Positions 15,553 through 23,554 of a DNA stretch of 46,648 bases are shown here, piece after piece (positions within the stretch are counted from its first letter, which is position 1; each line of letters starts with the position of its first letter). The DNA is taken from the NCBI GenBank assembly GCA_035294145.1, contig DATGLL010000163.1, forward strand, positions 1 to 46,648, given 5' to 3'. The DNA is from CADDZO01 sp035294145 (lineage in GTDB: Bacteria; Chloroflexota; Dormibacteria; Dormibacterales; Dormibacteraceae). The notes beneath the pieces were generated by a model. The model did no database searches, was not told where the DNA came from, and saw only the letters and a list, made by a program, of their open reading frames with translations. The translations under genes and the position numbers were made by a program.

Positions 15553-16037
15553 GCACCTCCCTTGGTCCGGGCGCCAGTTCCCTGTCGTCTCTCGCCTACG
15601 TCCTCAGGCCGACTCCCATCCTTGCGCGCCCGGCCTGCCCCCCACCCTAGTTGGCTCGCACCGGTCGAGCATCAGCCTTTCAGAACAGGGCCGAGGGGAC
15701 GAGGACCGTATGGAACGCACGAGCCAGCGGCCTTTGGGGCCCACGACCCTCGTCTGGGTATGCCAACCGTCTCCGGCCTCACCTCAGGTGAAGCGACCAA
15801 GGGACGGCCCGGCCCCGACCACGGTCGGGGCCGGCCATCCCGGCTTGGGCCGGGGGGCAGGAGCACGCACGTCCCGGCCGTGCCCCAACCCGCTCCCGAG
15901 CGGCAGCAGGCGCACGCTCGTCTGAACCCGTGGCCGATCCATCGCCCCCGGCCCCTCGGGCCAGTCAGGGGCTCACCGGCACGTCTCGCCCAGACCGGCC
16001 GGGCGTCGGCCTTCGCCTCTCGGTACCGAGCCGGCGC
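15553..16037. other. Intergenic region upstream of amt
   Basis: About 485 nt without a supported gene. It contains the strong hairpin at 15809-15834 and presumably the amt promoter, which I could not place. Confidence 0.45.
15809..15834 (-). terminator. Perfect 12-2-12 GC-rich hairpin
   Basis: Arms CCGGCCCCGACC and GGTCGGGGCCGG flank a 2-nt centre, 203 nt downstream of the small-protein gene at 16038-16346. It lacks a T-tract. It is a likely transcription end for the 16.0-16.8 kb minus-strand genes. Confidence 0.45.
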
Positions 16038-16346
16038 TCACACGGCACGGGCCATCTCGGCCACCTGCTTGAGCCCGCTCTCCAGGTCCTGGGCGTTCAT
16101 GACCGGGGCCATGTCGACCCGGGCGTCCAGCCTCATGAAGAACGGCTCCGCGATCTTGGGGATGCTCGCGACGTCCTTCAGGTCGAAGACGAGCACGGCC
16201 GTTCGCTGCCCCTCCATGGTCGTGAAGTACGCCGCCTCGGGCTTCAGTGCCTCAAGGGCCTCTCGCATGATCCGGGGCAAGGTCCCGTCTTTGAGCGTCT
16301 CGTTGCCGCGCCCGACCGGGATCTGGACTTTCATCATCATCCGCAT
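16038..16346 (-). CDS. Small conserved-type protein (102 aa), ferredoxin-like/dimeric alpha-beta barrel type
   Basis: ATG 16346 was chosen because it follows ACAGGAGGTACCCC, an excellent ribosome binding site; the frame open upstream is not credible. The protein begins MRMMMKVQIPVGRGN and contains LKPEAAYFTTMEGQRTAVLV and a Pro-Glu-Pro segment (IAEPFFMRLDARVDMAPVM). The pattern is that of small stand-alone proteins of DUF3303-like type found in Actinomycetota and relatives. Function is unknown; there is no membrane segment. It lies 85 nt downstream of the small membrane protein gene and is probably co-transcribed with it. Confidence 0.75.
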   Translation of the reverse strand: MRMMMKVQIPVGRGNETLKDGTLPRIMREALEALKPEAAYFTTMEGQRTAVLVFDLKDVASIPKIAEPFFMRLDARVDMAPVMNAQDLESGLKQVAEMARAV

Positions 16347-16431
16347 GGGGTACCTCCTGTGAACATCCGCCGGCTGCGGCCCAGGGGCACGATCACCAGG
16401 TGAGCGAGCTCGTGAGCTGCTGTCACGCCAC

Positions 16432-16797
16432 CTATCTGGGGAGGTTGTCGGCCGAGGGCATGCGACGAGAGGGCCGAGCGGCGAAGGAGAGCACCGCCGC
16501 CAGCACGAAGAACAGGATGCTGAAGAGCGCGTAGCCCTTGACCACGAAGAACATCCCAATCCCAGCCGCCAGCAAGAGCACGGCTGCCGGCAGGGGCAAG
16601 AAGAGGGCCAGGATCGAGCCGAGGACGCCGATCAGCACCAGCAGGAAGCCGATGAACCCATGGGTCTGGTCGATGCTCGAGCTTCCCAGCACCCCCAAGG
16701 CCCGGTGCATGGCGGAGTACAGGATGTCCACCACCAACGCGATCGCCGAGGCAATCAAGCCCAAGACGAAGGCCACAACCCGACCAACGATCCCCAT
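16432..16797 (-). CDS. Small integral membrane protein (121 aa)
   Basis: ATG 16797 follows GATGGAGGAGCGACG, a strong ribosome binding site. Three to four hydrophobic spans are visible: VGRVVAFVLGLIASAIALVV, FIGFLLVLIGVLGSILALFL, PAAVLLLAAGIGMFF and the YALFSILFFVLAAVLSF end. There is a short basic C-terminus. It resembles small DUF4064-like membrane proteins in layout only. No catalytic residues are evident. Confidence 0.75.
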   Translation of the reverse strand: MGIVGRVVAFVLGLIASAIALVVDILYSAMHRALGVLGSSSIDQTHGFIGFLLVLIGVLGSILALFLPLPAAVLLLAAGIGMFFVVKGYALFSILFFVLAAVLSFAARPSRRMPSADNLPR

Positions 16798-17670
16798 CGT
16801 CGCTCCTCCATCAGCCCATGCTCGGTGGATCAGGCCCCCCTGGGCATCGCGCCCCCGACCGCCGGGAGCCTCCGCCACGGGGACGGCCCGGGCCCTCAGG
16901 ATCCATGCTCGACTGCCGCAGCCGGTTGGCGACCCTTGGCGATCACCTCGGATCGAGGCTCCCGATCGCCCAGCCCACCCTCGGCCACCACCCAGGCGGC
17001 GTCTGGAGACGCTCGACGTGCTCTTGGTGCACTCCTCGCGCCATCTGCTCATGCTTACGCTACCTGGGCAGAGCCGATCGCGCTCAGGGCCGAACGGCCC
17101 CCTTTTTCCAGGCCCAGGCCCTCGCCGGGCCGCAGCGAGCCGCACCTCGAAGACCACCGCCCGCGAAGGTCAGTCGACGATGAGGGTCATCAGGCAGTGG
17201 CCGCAGAGCCCTGCCCCTCGCCCACCGCCATCCCTCCCAGGCACCGGTCCCCGGCCCAAGAGGAGGGCACGAGCAGGACCACGAGTCGCCGGCGAACGCA
17301 GGCGGCCTCCTCCAACGGGCCCTGCACGCAGCCCAGCCTCTCCAAGCAGCGCCCAGCCGACGCGGGGTCGCCGGTCCCAAGGGGGGCTTTTCCCGGGGCT
17401 CCGAGCCCGGGTGTTATGCTGCAGGCAGTTCAGCGCTCGTCTCCTGCAGCGGGGCCGTCCTCTGTCCGGCCCGCCTTCCCCTCGGTCTCTGATCCCTTCT
17501 CACGCGGCATCCCCTGCTCCATCCGGTCGTTCGCAGCCGGAGGCCGGTTGGGTCGGTCCCGGGCAACACCTCCTTAAGCCATGCAGGGGCCACCCGGCTG
17601 ACGGGAGCACCCTAACGGATTCCTCACAACGCGTCCCCTATGGTCAAAGTGATGGGAAGGAGGAGCGACG
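16798..17670. other. Divergent intergenic region with an orphan terminator
   Basis: 873 nt between the minus-strand membrane protein gene and the plus-strand leader ORF, without a supported gene. It contains a classical terminator at 17087-17107 that no annotated plus-strand gene explains. Confidence 0.45.
17087..17107 (+). terminator. Intrinsic terminator with no upstream plus-strand gene
   Basis: The stem GGGCC-GAAC-GGCCC is followed by CC and five T. This is the only hairpin plus T-run of this quality in the window. Its upstream 290 nt contain no gene on the plus strand, so it could end a small RNA. Confidence 0.55.
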
Positions 17671-17760
17671 ATGATCGGCGAGGCCGGGGTCCGCGGCCGG
17701 CAGCGAGGGGGCCGGTGCCCCGGCCCGCCGAGCGCGGTGCGCCGCACGCTGCCCCTATGA
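17671..17760 (+). CDS. Leader ORF (29 aa) upstream of the APC permease
   Basis: The ATG is preceded by GGGAAGGAGGAGCGACG, one of the best ribosome binding sites in the window. The product is a 29-residue Arg/Gly/Pro-rich peptide (MIGEAGVRGRQRGGRCPGPP, then nine more residues). It ends 100 nt before the permease start. Two hairpins follow it: 17763-17781, which sequesters an AAGGAGGT element, and a longer GC hairpin at about 17781-17813. Inference: a regulatory leader peptide. The composition does not look like a functional protein. Confidence 0.45.
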   Translation: MIGEAGVRGRQRGGRCPGPPSAVRRTLPL

Positions 17761-17762
17761 TC

Positions 17763-17781
17763 GACCTCAAGCAAGGAGGTC
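17763..17781 (+). promoter_or_regulatory. Hairpin sequestering an AAGGAGGT sequence
   Basis: GACCTC-AAGCAAG-GAGGTC forms a stem whose 3' arm is part of a perfect Shine-Dalgarno sequence not followed by a start codon at the usual distance. It lies between leader ORF and permease. Confidence 0.4.
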
Positions 17782-17860
17782 AGGGACAGCGGGCACGACG
17801 CCCGCCCTGCCCTGACGAGCTGACGCCTTTGGACCTACCGCCTCGGTCGCAGCCGCTCAG

Positions 17861-19717
17861 GTGATCGCCCCAAGCCCCGCCAGGCCCCGGCGGCGGATCA
17901 AAGTCCGGGGCGGAACCCTGGGCTGGTTCCTGTGCTGGGCAGTGGTCTTCGCCGACATCGGCACCTCGATCTACTACACCCCTGGCATCCTCTTCCCCCG
18001 CTTCGGCGGCCGCTCCGCGCTCTTCGTCTCGATGACCCTGGTGGTCTTCGTGCTGCTTTCGATGAAGTACGCCGAGGTGGCCTGGCGCTACCCGGAGGGC
18101 GGCGGGGTGGTGAACGTCGCCGCCAGCGCCCTGCACCCCTTCGCCGGCCTGCTCGGGGGCCTCTTCATCCTGATCGACTACTACCTGACCTCGGCGCTCA
18201 GCGCGCTCTCCGGCCTCATCTACCTCAGCGTGGTGTTCCCCCAGCTGACGCCGTTCGTGGTCGGGGCCACCGTCGTCGCCCTGGTAGCGCTCGGCAGCCT
18301 GAACCTACTCGGCGTGCGCGACAGCGCGCGGGTGAGCGCGACCTTTGCCGTCGTGGCGGCGATCGGCCAGTTCGGGGTGGTGCTGGCCACGGCGCTCCAG
18401 CTCGGGCCGACGGGGATCCTTCACAGCCTCACCGCCCTTGCCCACGGTCCTCACCTGACCCCGGTCGCCCTGGTGACCGGCTACGCTGCCGCCTTCCTGG
18501 CCTTCTCCGGCCTGGAGACCATCGCTCAGCTGGCCCCGGCCATGAGAGAGCCCCGGAGCCGGGTGTCAAGCCGTGCCATGGCCGCAGTGGTGGTGACCAT
18601 GGCCATCACCAGCCCCCTCCTCACCCTTTGGTCGACCACCCAGCTGCCGGCGAGCACCGACCCCAACCAGTTCATCTCCCGCCTGGGCGCCCACGTGGCC
18701 GGCCCTCCCCTGGGCGCGTACGTGGCGATCACGGCCGCCTTCCTGCTGGTCTTCGCCAGCAACACCGCCATCATCGGCGCCTACCACGTGTTCGTCGCGC
18801 TCTGTCGCATGGGCTTCCTGCCCCGCGTCCTCGAGCAGCGCAACCGCTGGCGGGGCACCCCTCACTGGGCCATCCTCCTGGCAGTGGGGTTGCCGGTCCT
18901 GCTCGTGACCGTGAGCCAGGGGGACGTCACCCTGCTCGGCGACCTCTACGCCTTCGGCCTGCTGGGCGCCTTCATCCTCACCAGCCTGTCGCTCGACGTG
19001 GTGCGCTGGCACGACCACCAGTGGCGGCAGCGACCGCGGGCCAACCTGAGCTTCTCGGTGGGCGTCGCCACCACCCTCCTGGTGGCCACAGCCTGGATCA
19101 CCAACCTGGTGGCAAAGCCCTTGGCCACCCGGTTCGGCGGCGGGCTCACGGCGCTCGGCCTGGCGGTGGGGCTCCTCACCTACAACTACCTACGGGGGCG
19201 CCAGCCGGTCGTGTTCCCCCTCCTTCACCGACCGAACGTGCCCGTGGTGGCGGTGTCCGGGGCTCGGCGGCTACCTCCAGCCCACGTGCTGGCCATCCTC
19301 CCTCACGACCCGGCGCGCGCCGAGGCCGTGGTCGCCACCGCCGTGACGGCAGCCGGCGATCGCCCGCTGGCCTTCCTCTACCGTGGCGACCCGCGTCGGC
19401 CGCACCCTGCCGGACGGCACCTGCTCGAGGTCCAGGACCCCTACCTGGCCGACCGGGCAGCCCAGGTGGCCTTCGCCCGCGCCGAGCGTACCTCCCGCCG
19501 TCGGGTGCGGGACCGGCGCTACATCTACGTCCCCGGCAACCTGCGACGGGAGGCGGTCGGCGACATCTGGCGCCAGCTGCATCCGCACGAGACCGTCCTT
19601 GCCGAGGATGATCATGACGTGCTGCCGCCGGTCGCCCTGGATCGCGTGCGGCGCGTCTCGGCCGACGGGTTCTCTGTGCTCCGCCTGGTGTCGGGAGGCC
19701 CTCCCTCGCTGGCTTGA
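17861..19717 (+). CDS. APC-superfamily permease with cytosolic C-terminal domain (KimA-like layout)
   Basis: This 618-residue protein begins at GTG 17861, which has no visible Shine-Dalgarno. About 12 membrane spans occupy residues 20-450. TM1 has the unwound motif ADIGTSIYYTPG (31-42), YPEGGG lies at 77-82, and there is an IDYYLTSALSALSG block and a FSGLETIAQLAP block in TM6. The last 150 residues form a soluble domain resembling the universal-stress-like tail of KimA, starting around NVPVVAVSGARRL. KimA is a K+ importer regulated by c-di-AMP, but amino-acid permeases share the core, so K+ transport is only a suggestion from length and layout. The leader ORF and hairpins upstream hint at post-transcriptional control. 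I found no c-di-AMP riboswitch core. Confidence 0.85.
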   Translation: MIAPSPARPRRRIKVRGGTLGWFLCWAVVFADIGTSIYYTPGILFPRFGGRSALFVSMTLVVFVLLSMKYAEVAWRYPEGGGVVNVAASALHPFAGLLGGLFILIDYYLTSALSALSGLIYLSVVFPQLTPFVVGATVVALVALGSLNLLGVRDSARVSATFAVVAAIGQFGVVLATALQLGPTGILHSLTALAHGPHLTPVALVTGYAAAFLAFSGLETIAQLAPAMREPRSRVSSRAMAAVVVTMAITSPLLTLWSTTQLPASTDPNQFISRLGAHVAGPPLGAYVAITAAFLLVFASNTAIIGAYHVFVALCRMGFLPRVLEQRNRWRGTPHWAILLAVGLPVLLVTVSQGDVTLLGDLYAFGLLGAFILTSLSLDVVRWHDHQWRQRPRANLSFSVGVATTLLVATAWITNLVAKPLATRFGGGLTALGLAVGLLTYNYLRGRQPVVFPLLHRPNVPVVAVSGARRLPPAHVLAILPHDPARAEAVVATAVTAAGDRPLAFLYRGDPRRPHPAGRHLLEVQDPYLADRAAQVAFARAERTSRRRVRDRRYIYVPGNLRREAVGDIWRQLHPHETVLAEDDHDVLPPVALDRVRRVSADGFSVLRLVSGGPPSLA

Positions 19718-21022
19718 GCCTCCTGGGGAGGGCAGGAGGTCTCCGGCCGGAGGTCGAAGCTCCCCGTCGCGCGCCGCAGCCGAGCTCGATCCAGCCGCCC
19801 ACGCCGGCATCCGGGCCGGCGCCCCGGGTATCCGTGCTGTCCGATCGCCGCTCGAGCCCAACCCCCCGAGGCGCCCCCTCGTTTCAAGGACGGCGGCGGT
19901 GGAGGGGGCAGGGATCCGCGACGACCGGCCGGGCCCGCCTCCGAGGGCTCGGACCGGGCTCTGGTCACCCGCTATCGATCATTCGGGGCCGTCTCGGTCT
20001 TCGCTCCTGAGTTCAGGCCGGACGCCGCGGGATCCAGGAGAGGGGAGAAGACAATACACGATGAACCCCACGCCCGCGCCGCCCGACCCGGGGCGAGCCG
20101 GACGCGATGAGCGACGGGGATCACGGCGATGGTGCGGGAGCCACCGCGCCAGCACCCTCAGGTGGCGGCGCTGCGGCTCACCAACCGGTTGGTCGGAACG
20201 GCCTCGGCGCCTCGTCGAACGCGAGCGGGATCCCCGCCACGCGCTGCCCCGGGGCCGGGTCGAGGCCAGGGTCATCGCCGGGAGTGGTGACCACCGAGAA
20301 TCCAGCCGCTCCGCGCACGACGGCCAGGGTCGGAGGCCAAAGGAAGGCTCCGGGCATCGTCTCAAGACGATGACCTGTGCGCTTCCGCCCCGTCAGGGTC
20401 GCGCACCACCCGGGGTGCCCCGATCGCCTTGGCGGTTTGGCGGTTGCCTCTCAGGTCGGCCCGCAACGGTGCCGTCGCCCCCTACCTCCACCCTCCCTGC
20501 CCGGTGTACGAGCGCCACGCCGCCGGCCAGCCGCTCGCCGGTCGGCCCCCCACTGGCAGCCTCGTGGAGCCGCCGGCCATCCCACCCCGCACCGGCCATG
20601 GGCAGCTGTGGCGGTCGCGAGCCGGTCAGGCATCGGGCGTGCCGGCGGGGTGCCGCACGCCGTGCTCGAAGCTGAACGTACCGCCTGACTGCCCACGATC
20701 GAGCTTCTCCATTGGCCCGTGCCGGCCGCCTCGAGGATCCGGCGGATGCAACCGAGGGCTCCATCGTCTTCTCCCCTCCGCTGCCCAAGGACCCGTGCAC
20801 CTCACCCCCCGGGCACCTGGCCCCCGGGAGCCAGCGCCGGGGCCGGGGAGCCGACCCACCGCACCCGGGGCCCGGGCCATCGGGCGCGAGCCGATCCGGT
20901 GCCTCGCGAGCCCGACCAGGTCGACGTTGGGGCGAGACGATCGTCCAGCGCCGTCACGCTGTTCCTCCGCCCTCCACGTGCCGAACCCTTCACCTCGGCG
21001 TGGGGCTCGTCCCTTCGCAACC
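19718..21022. other. 1.3-kb gene-free tract containing repeat copy A
   Basis: Open frames here (for example 20107-20373) lack ribosome binding sites and have implausible Pro/Gly/Arg/Ser composition. The only structure I can support is a stretch at about 20447-20615 that resembles 28701-28866. Confidence 0.45.
20447..20615 (+). repeat. Diverged intergenic repeat, copy A
   Basis: Aligns by eye with copy B at 28701-28866 in the same orientation. Shared blocks include TCAGGTCG, CAACGGTGCC, CCTCCCTGCCCGGYGTACGA (CCTTCCCTACCC in B) and TCGCCG. The match is gapless for roughly 95 nt and continues with indels. Confidence 0.5.
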
Positions 21023-22231
21023 TCAACAGGACCGCTCGAAGCCGCCGTTCGACCGACCATCCGTTGCCAGGAGCGTGGGGATCCGAGCTCGCAGCGTCGT
21101 CCCCCGGCCCGGTGTGCTGAACGTCTCCAGGGCCCCACCCAAGCTCGCCACCTGATGGCGCATGGAGGTCAACCCGAAGCAGTCAAGCCCCAGCGACAGG
21201 TCTGGATCAAAGCCGACACCGTCATCGCTGAGCACGAGCTCCAGCCAGTCTCCCCGACAGGTCAGCTCAACGCTGATGCGGTTTGCAGCGGCATGCTTTT
21301 TGACGTTTTGGATGCCTTCTCGAACCACCCGATACGCCAGTCGCTCAGTGGGCGAGGGCAAGCGCCCCGTTAGCTGGCACCGAAAGTCGACATCGATGCC
21401 GGTCTGCGTCTGGAGCCGGGCCAAGAGCGCCGAGATCGTGTTCGGCAGTCCTTCCAGGTCCAGGATCAGTGGATGCAACTCGAAGATCAGCTCCCGGAGG
21501 TGGGCCACCAGCCGGCCGAGGCTCGTCGCGGCGGACCGCGACATCGTGTCGTCCTCGCCGCTCGAGGCGCATTCGAGCATGAGTTGAATGCCCACCATCT
21601 CCTGGATGAGCTCGTCGTGCAGCTCCTCCGCGATGCGCCTTCGCTCCGCCTCTTGAACGTCCAGGAAGCCTGCTGCGACTCGGCGCGTCCCCTCGGCGAG
21701 ACTTGGGGCCTTCGTCACAGAGCGGTCCGAGTCGAGACTGAACTCCAGGGAAGCTGCTATCGCCTCCGCATACACCTCCACCTCCCGAGCGACATGCAAG
21801 CTGGGCCGATGGGCGCGATCGTAGTAGATCGCCAATCCACCTAGGACACGGTTGTCGCTGGCCAGCAAAGGCAGGCACCACACGGACCTGAGGCCGTGTT
21901 TCTCGCACAGGCACTGGAACGCCGACATGATCCTTGAGCACGGGATGCTCTCGATCACGACCGGCCGGGCCTCCGCCACCGCGACGCCGCAACATCCCAC
22001 ACCGATCGGGATGCGGGCGAGAGCCCGGACGTAATCGGGGGACAATCCGATCGAAACGACGTGGACGAGGTTGCTGTCGCGCAGCACGTGGAGCGACGCC
22101 ATGCGGGTGCCGGCCACATGACCGATGGTTCTCAGGCTGGTGTGAAGCAGACGGCGCAGCGGCCGGCCGGCGAGGAGCGATCTCCCCTGACTCGTCAAGC
22201 TGAGGCCGAATGAGGCGTCGCTTCTGGGCAT
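21023..22231 (-). CDS. Sensor histidine kinase, NarX/DegS type with GAF domain
   Basis: This 402-residue soluble kinase has no membrane segment. A GAF-like sensory domain occupies about residues 25-165 and is Cys-rich (Cys80, Cys81, Cys98, Cys107, Cys109, Cys119). The HisKA_3 dimerisation helix contains AERRRIAEELHDELIQE with phosphoacceptor His205. The HATPase domain shows the N-box VVREGIQNVKKHA, the G1 box DDGVGFDP and the C-terminal TPGRGTTLRARIP. It starts 7 nt after the stop of the NarL-type regulator, so the two form an operon and a cognate pair. The signal is unknown; the GAF cysteines could support redox or ligand sensing. Confidence 0.92.
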   Translation of the reverse strand: MPRSDASFGLSLTSQGRSLLAGRPLRRLLHTSLRTIGHVAGTRMASLHVLRDSNLVHVVSIGLSPDYVRALARIPIGVGCCGVAVAEARPVVIESIPCSRIMSAFQCLCEKHGLRSVWCLPLLASDNRVLGGLAIYYDRAHRPSLHVAREVEVYAEAIAASLEFSLDSDRSVTKAPSLAEGTRRVAAGFLDVQEAERRRIAEELHDELIQEMVGIQLMLECASSGEDDTMSRSAATSLGRLVAHLRELIFELHPLILDLEGLPNTISALLARLQTQTGIDVDFRCQLTGRLPSPTERLAYRVVREGIQNVKKHAAANRISVELTCRGDWLELVLSDDGVGFDPDLSLGLDCFGLTSMRHQVASLGGALETFSTPGRGTTLRARIPTLLATDGRSNGGFERSC

Positions 22232-22238
22232 GGTTCAC

Positions 22239-22862
22239 CTACGATCGCAGGTCGAGGTATCCAAGACGAGTGGCGGTGACCACCGCCTCGGTCCTGGTTC
22301 GAGCGCCGAGTCGCCGGCTGATGTTCTTGAGGTGGAACTTGACCGTCTCCTCGGAGATACGAAGGCTCCTAGCGATCTCCTTGTTGGCATGACCATGGGC
22401 CACCATGCGCAAGATCTCGATCTCGCGCTCTGTGGGAACGCCAGAGTCGACCTGTGACTCCCAGAGCTGCCCCGCCAGGATGGGATCGATGATCCGCTTA
22501 CCGGCGACGACCTGAGCGATGGCATTCAGCAGTTCCTGGCCGGCTACTCCCTTGAGCAAGTAGCCACGAGCTCCCATTCGTAACGCTTCGCGGGCCATCC
22601 CCACCTCCTCGTACGCGGTGAGCACCAGCAGCTTGCTCCGCGGGAGGCAGCGATCGAGGTCCCGGACAATCGTGCAGCCCTCATTGTCGGGGAGCCGGAG
22701 GTCGAGGAGGACGACGTCGGGCTCAACGGCGGGGAGCAGCTGCAGGGCGGCACGAGCCGTGCCCGCCTCGCCGACCACGCGGCAGGTCCCCGACTTTTTG
22801 ATCAGGGCGGTGATCCCCGCCCTGACCACGGGGTGGTCATCGACCACCGCGACTTTGATCAT
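22239..22862 (-). CDS. NarL/FixJ-family response regulator
   Basis: ATG 22862 follows TTAGAGGTC and gives 207 residues; the longer open frame upstream is not credible. The N-terminal receiver has the acidic pair Asp8/Asp9 and phosphoacceptor Asp54 in VVLLDLRLPDNEG. The C-terminal LuxR-type HTH (about 140-205) contains TEREIEILRMVAHGHANKEI and SEETVKFHLKNISRRLG. It is a DNA-binding transcription factor paired with the downstream kinase. Regulated genes are unknown; the adjacent acyl-CoA dehydrogenase gene, 692 nt upstream on the same strand, is one possibility. Confidence 0.93.
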   Translation of the reverse strand: MIKVAVVDDHPVVRAGITALIKKSGTCRVVGEAGTARAALQLLPAVEPDVVLLDLRLPDNEGCTIVRDLDRCLPRSKLLVLTAYEEVGMAREALRMGARGYLLKGVAGQELLNAIAQVVAGKRIIDPILAGQLWESQVDSGVPTEREIEILRMVAHGHANKEIARSLRISEETVKFHLKNISRRLGARTRTEAVVTATRLGYLDLRS

Positions 22863-23554
22863 GACCTCTAAGCCGCATCCTACCCGCGCCCTCGAAGCGG
22901 GCACGGATCCCAGATGCATCGGCACGTGAAGAAGGCAGCACTGCTCTGTCAACGAGGGTCGGAGTGGATGTGCCTGGAGCGGCCACCCGAACGTTAGTCT
23001 CCTGGCGCATGCGGACTGCGAGCGACACGATGTCCATCGCCGGTGCGGGGTGCCGACGAGGAGCTCTTGGAGCGCCGACGAGTTGCCGGTCCCCCCGAGC
23101 TGCGTCGGTGCGTTGTCGAACGGCTCGGATCTCCTGTCATGCAATGGTGGCTCATGCATCGAGCTCGCCGTTCCGGGGTCGGAGGTGGCGAGACGAGCGT
23201 ACGTGCCCGAGCCAAGCCACCCGATGGCGTGGCGCCGGGCCGGATCCCTGGAGAGGTCACAGACCACCTCCGGGAGCCGCTGCGGCCGGTACGGGAAACA
23301 GCTCACCTTGGCCCCCGGCCGGCCGCGCCGGCGCACCGGGCGCCGAGATCAGGAAGATCGGCCGCTCACTGTGGCGGAGGGTCACCCCGGGAACTCGAGG
23401 TGGTGGGCCCCCGTCACCCGACCCGATCGTGCGTCGCACAGCTCACCCTGGGCCGCGAGCGCCGAGGTTCGGGCCCGAGCTCACCGCGCCCGGCTCAAGC
23501 GGCAGCGAGCTGCCGATCCCGATCAGGGAGATGTCGCCTCTGCTCGTGACCTCC
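22863..23554. other. Intergenic region upstream of the two-component operon
   Basis: 692 nt without a supported gene. It holds a perfect TTGACA at 22947-22952 on the minus strand, but I find no good -10 at 16-18 nt, so the promoter call is weak. Confidence 0.4.

Noticed and set aside
16038..16559. Longer version of the small DUF3303-like protein (173 aa)
   Set aside because: The upstream 71 residues are Ser/Arg/Pro-rich noise overlapping the neighbouring gene; the internal ATG has a perfect ribosome binding site.
17400..17670. c-di-AMP (ydaO) riboswitch upstream of the KimA-like permease
   Set aside because: Expected from gene type, but the conserved core sequences could not be found on the plus strand.
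20107..20373. 88-residue ORF with an ATG start
   Set aside because: Low-complexity Gly/Ala/Pro/Ser composition and no ribosome binding site; it lies in a gene-free tract.
22947..22952. Perfect TTGACA as -35 of the two-component operon
   Set aside because: No acceptable -10 at 16-18 nt, so it is not annotated as a promoter.
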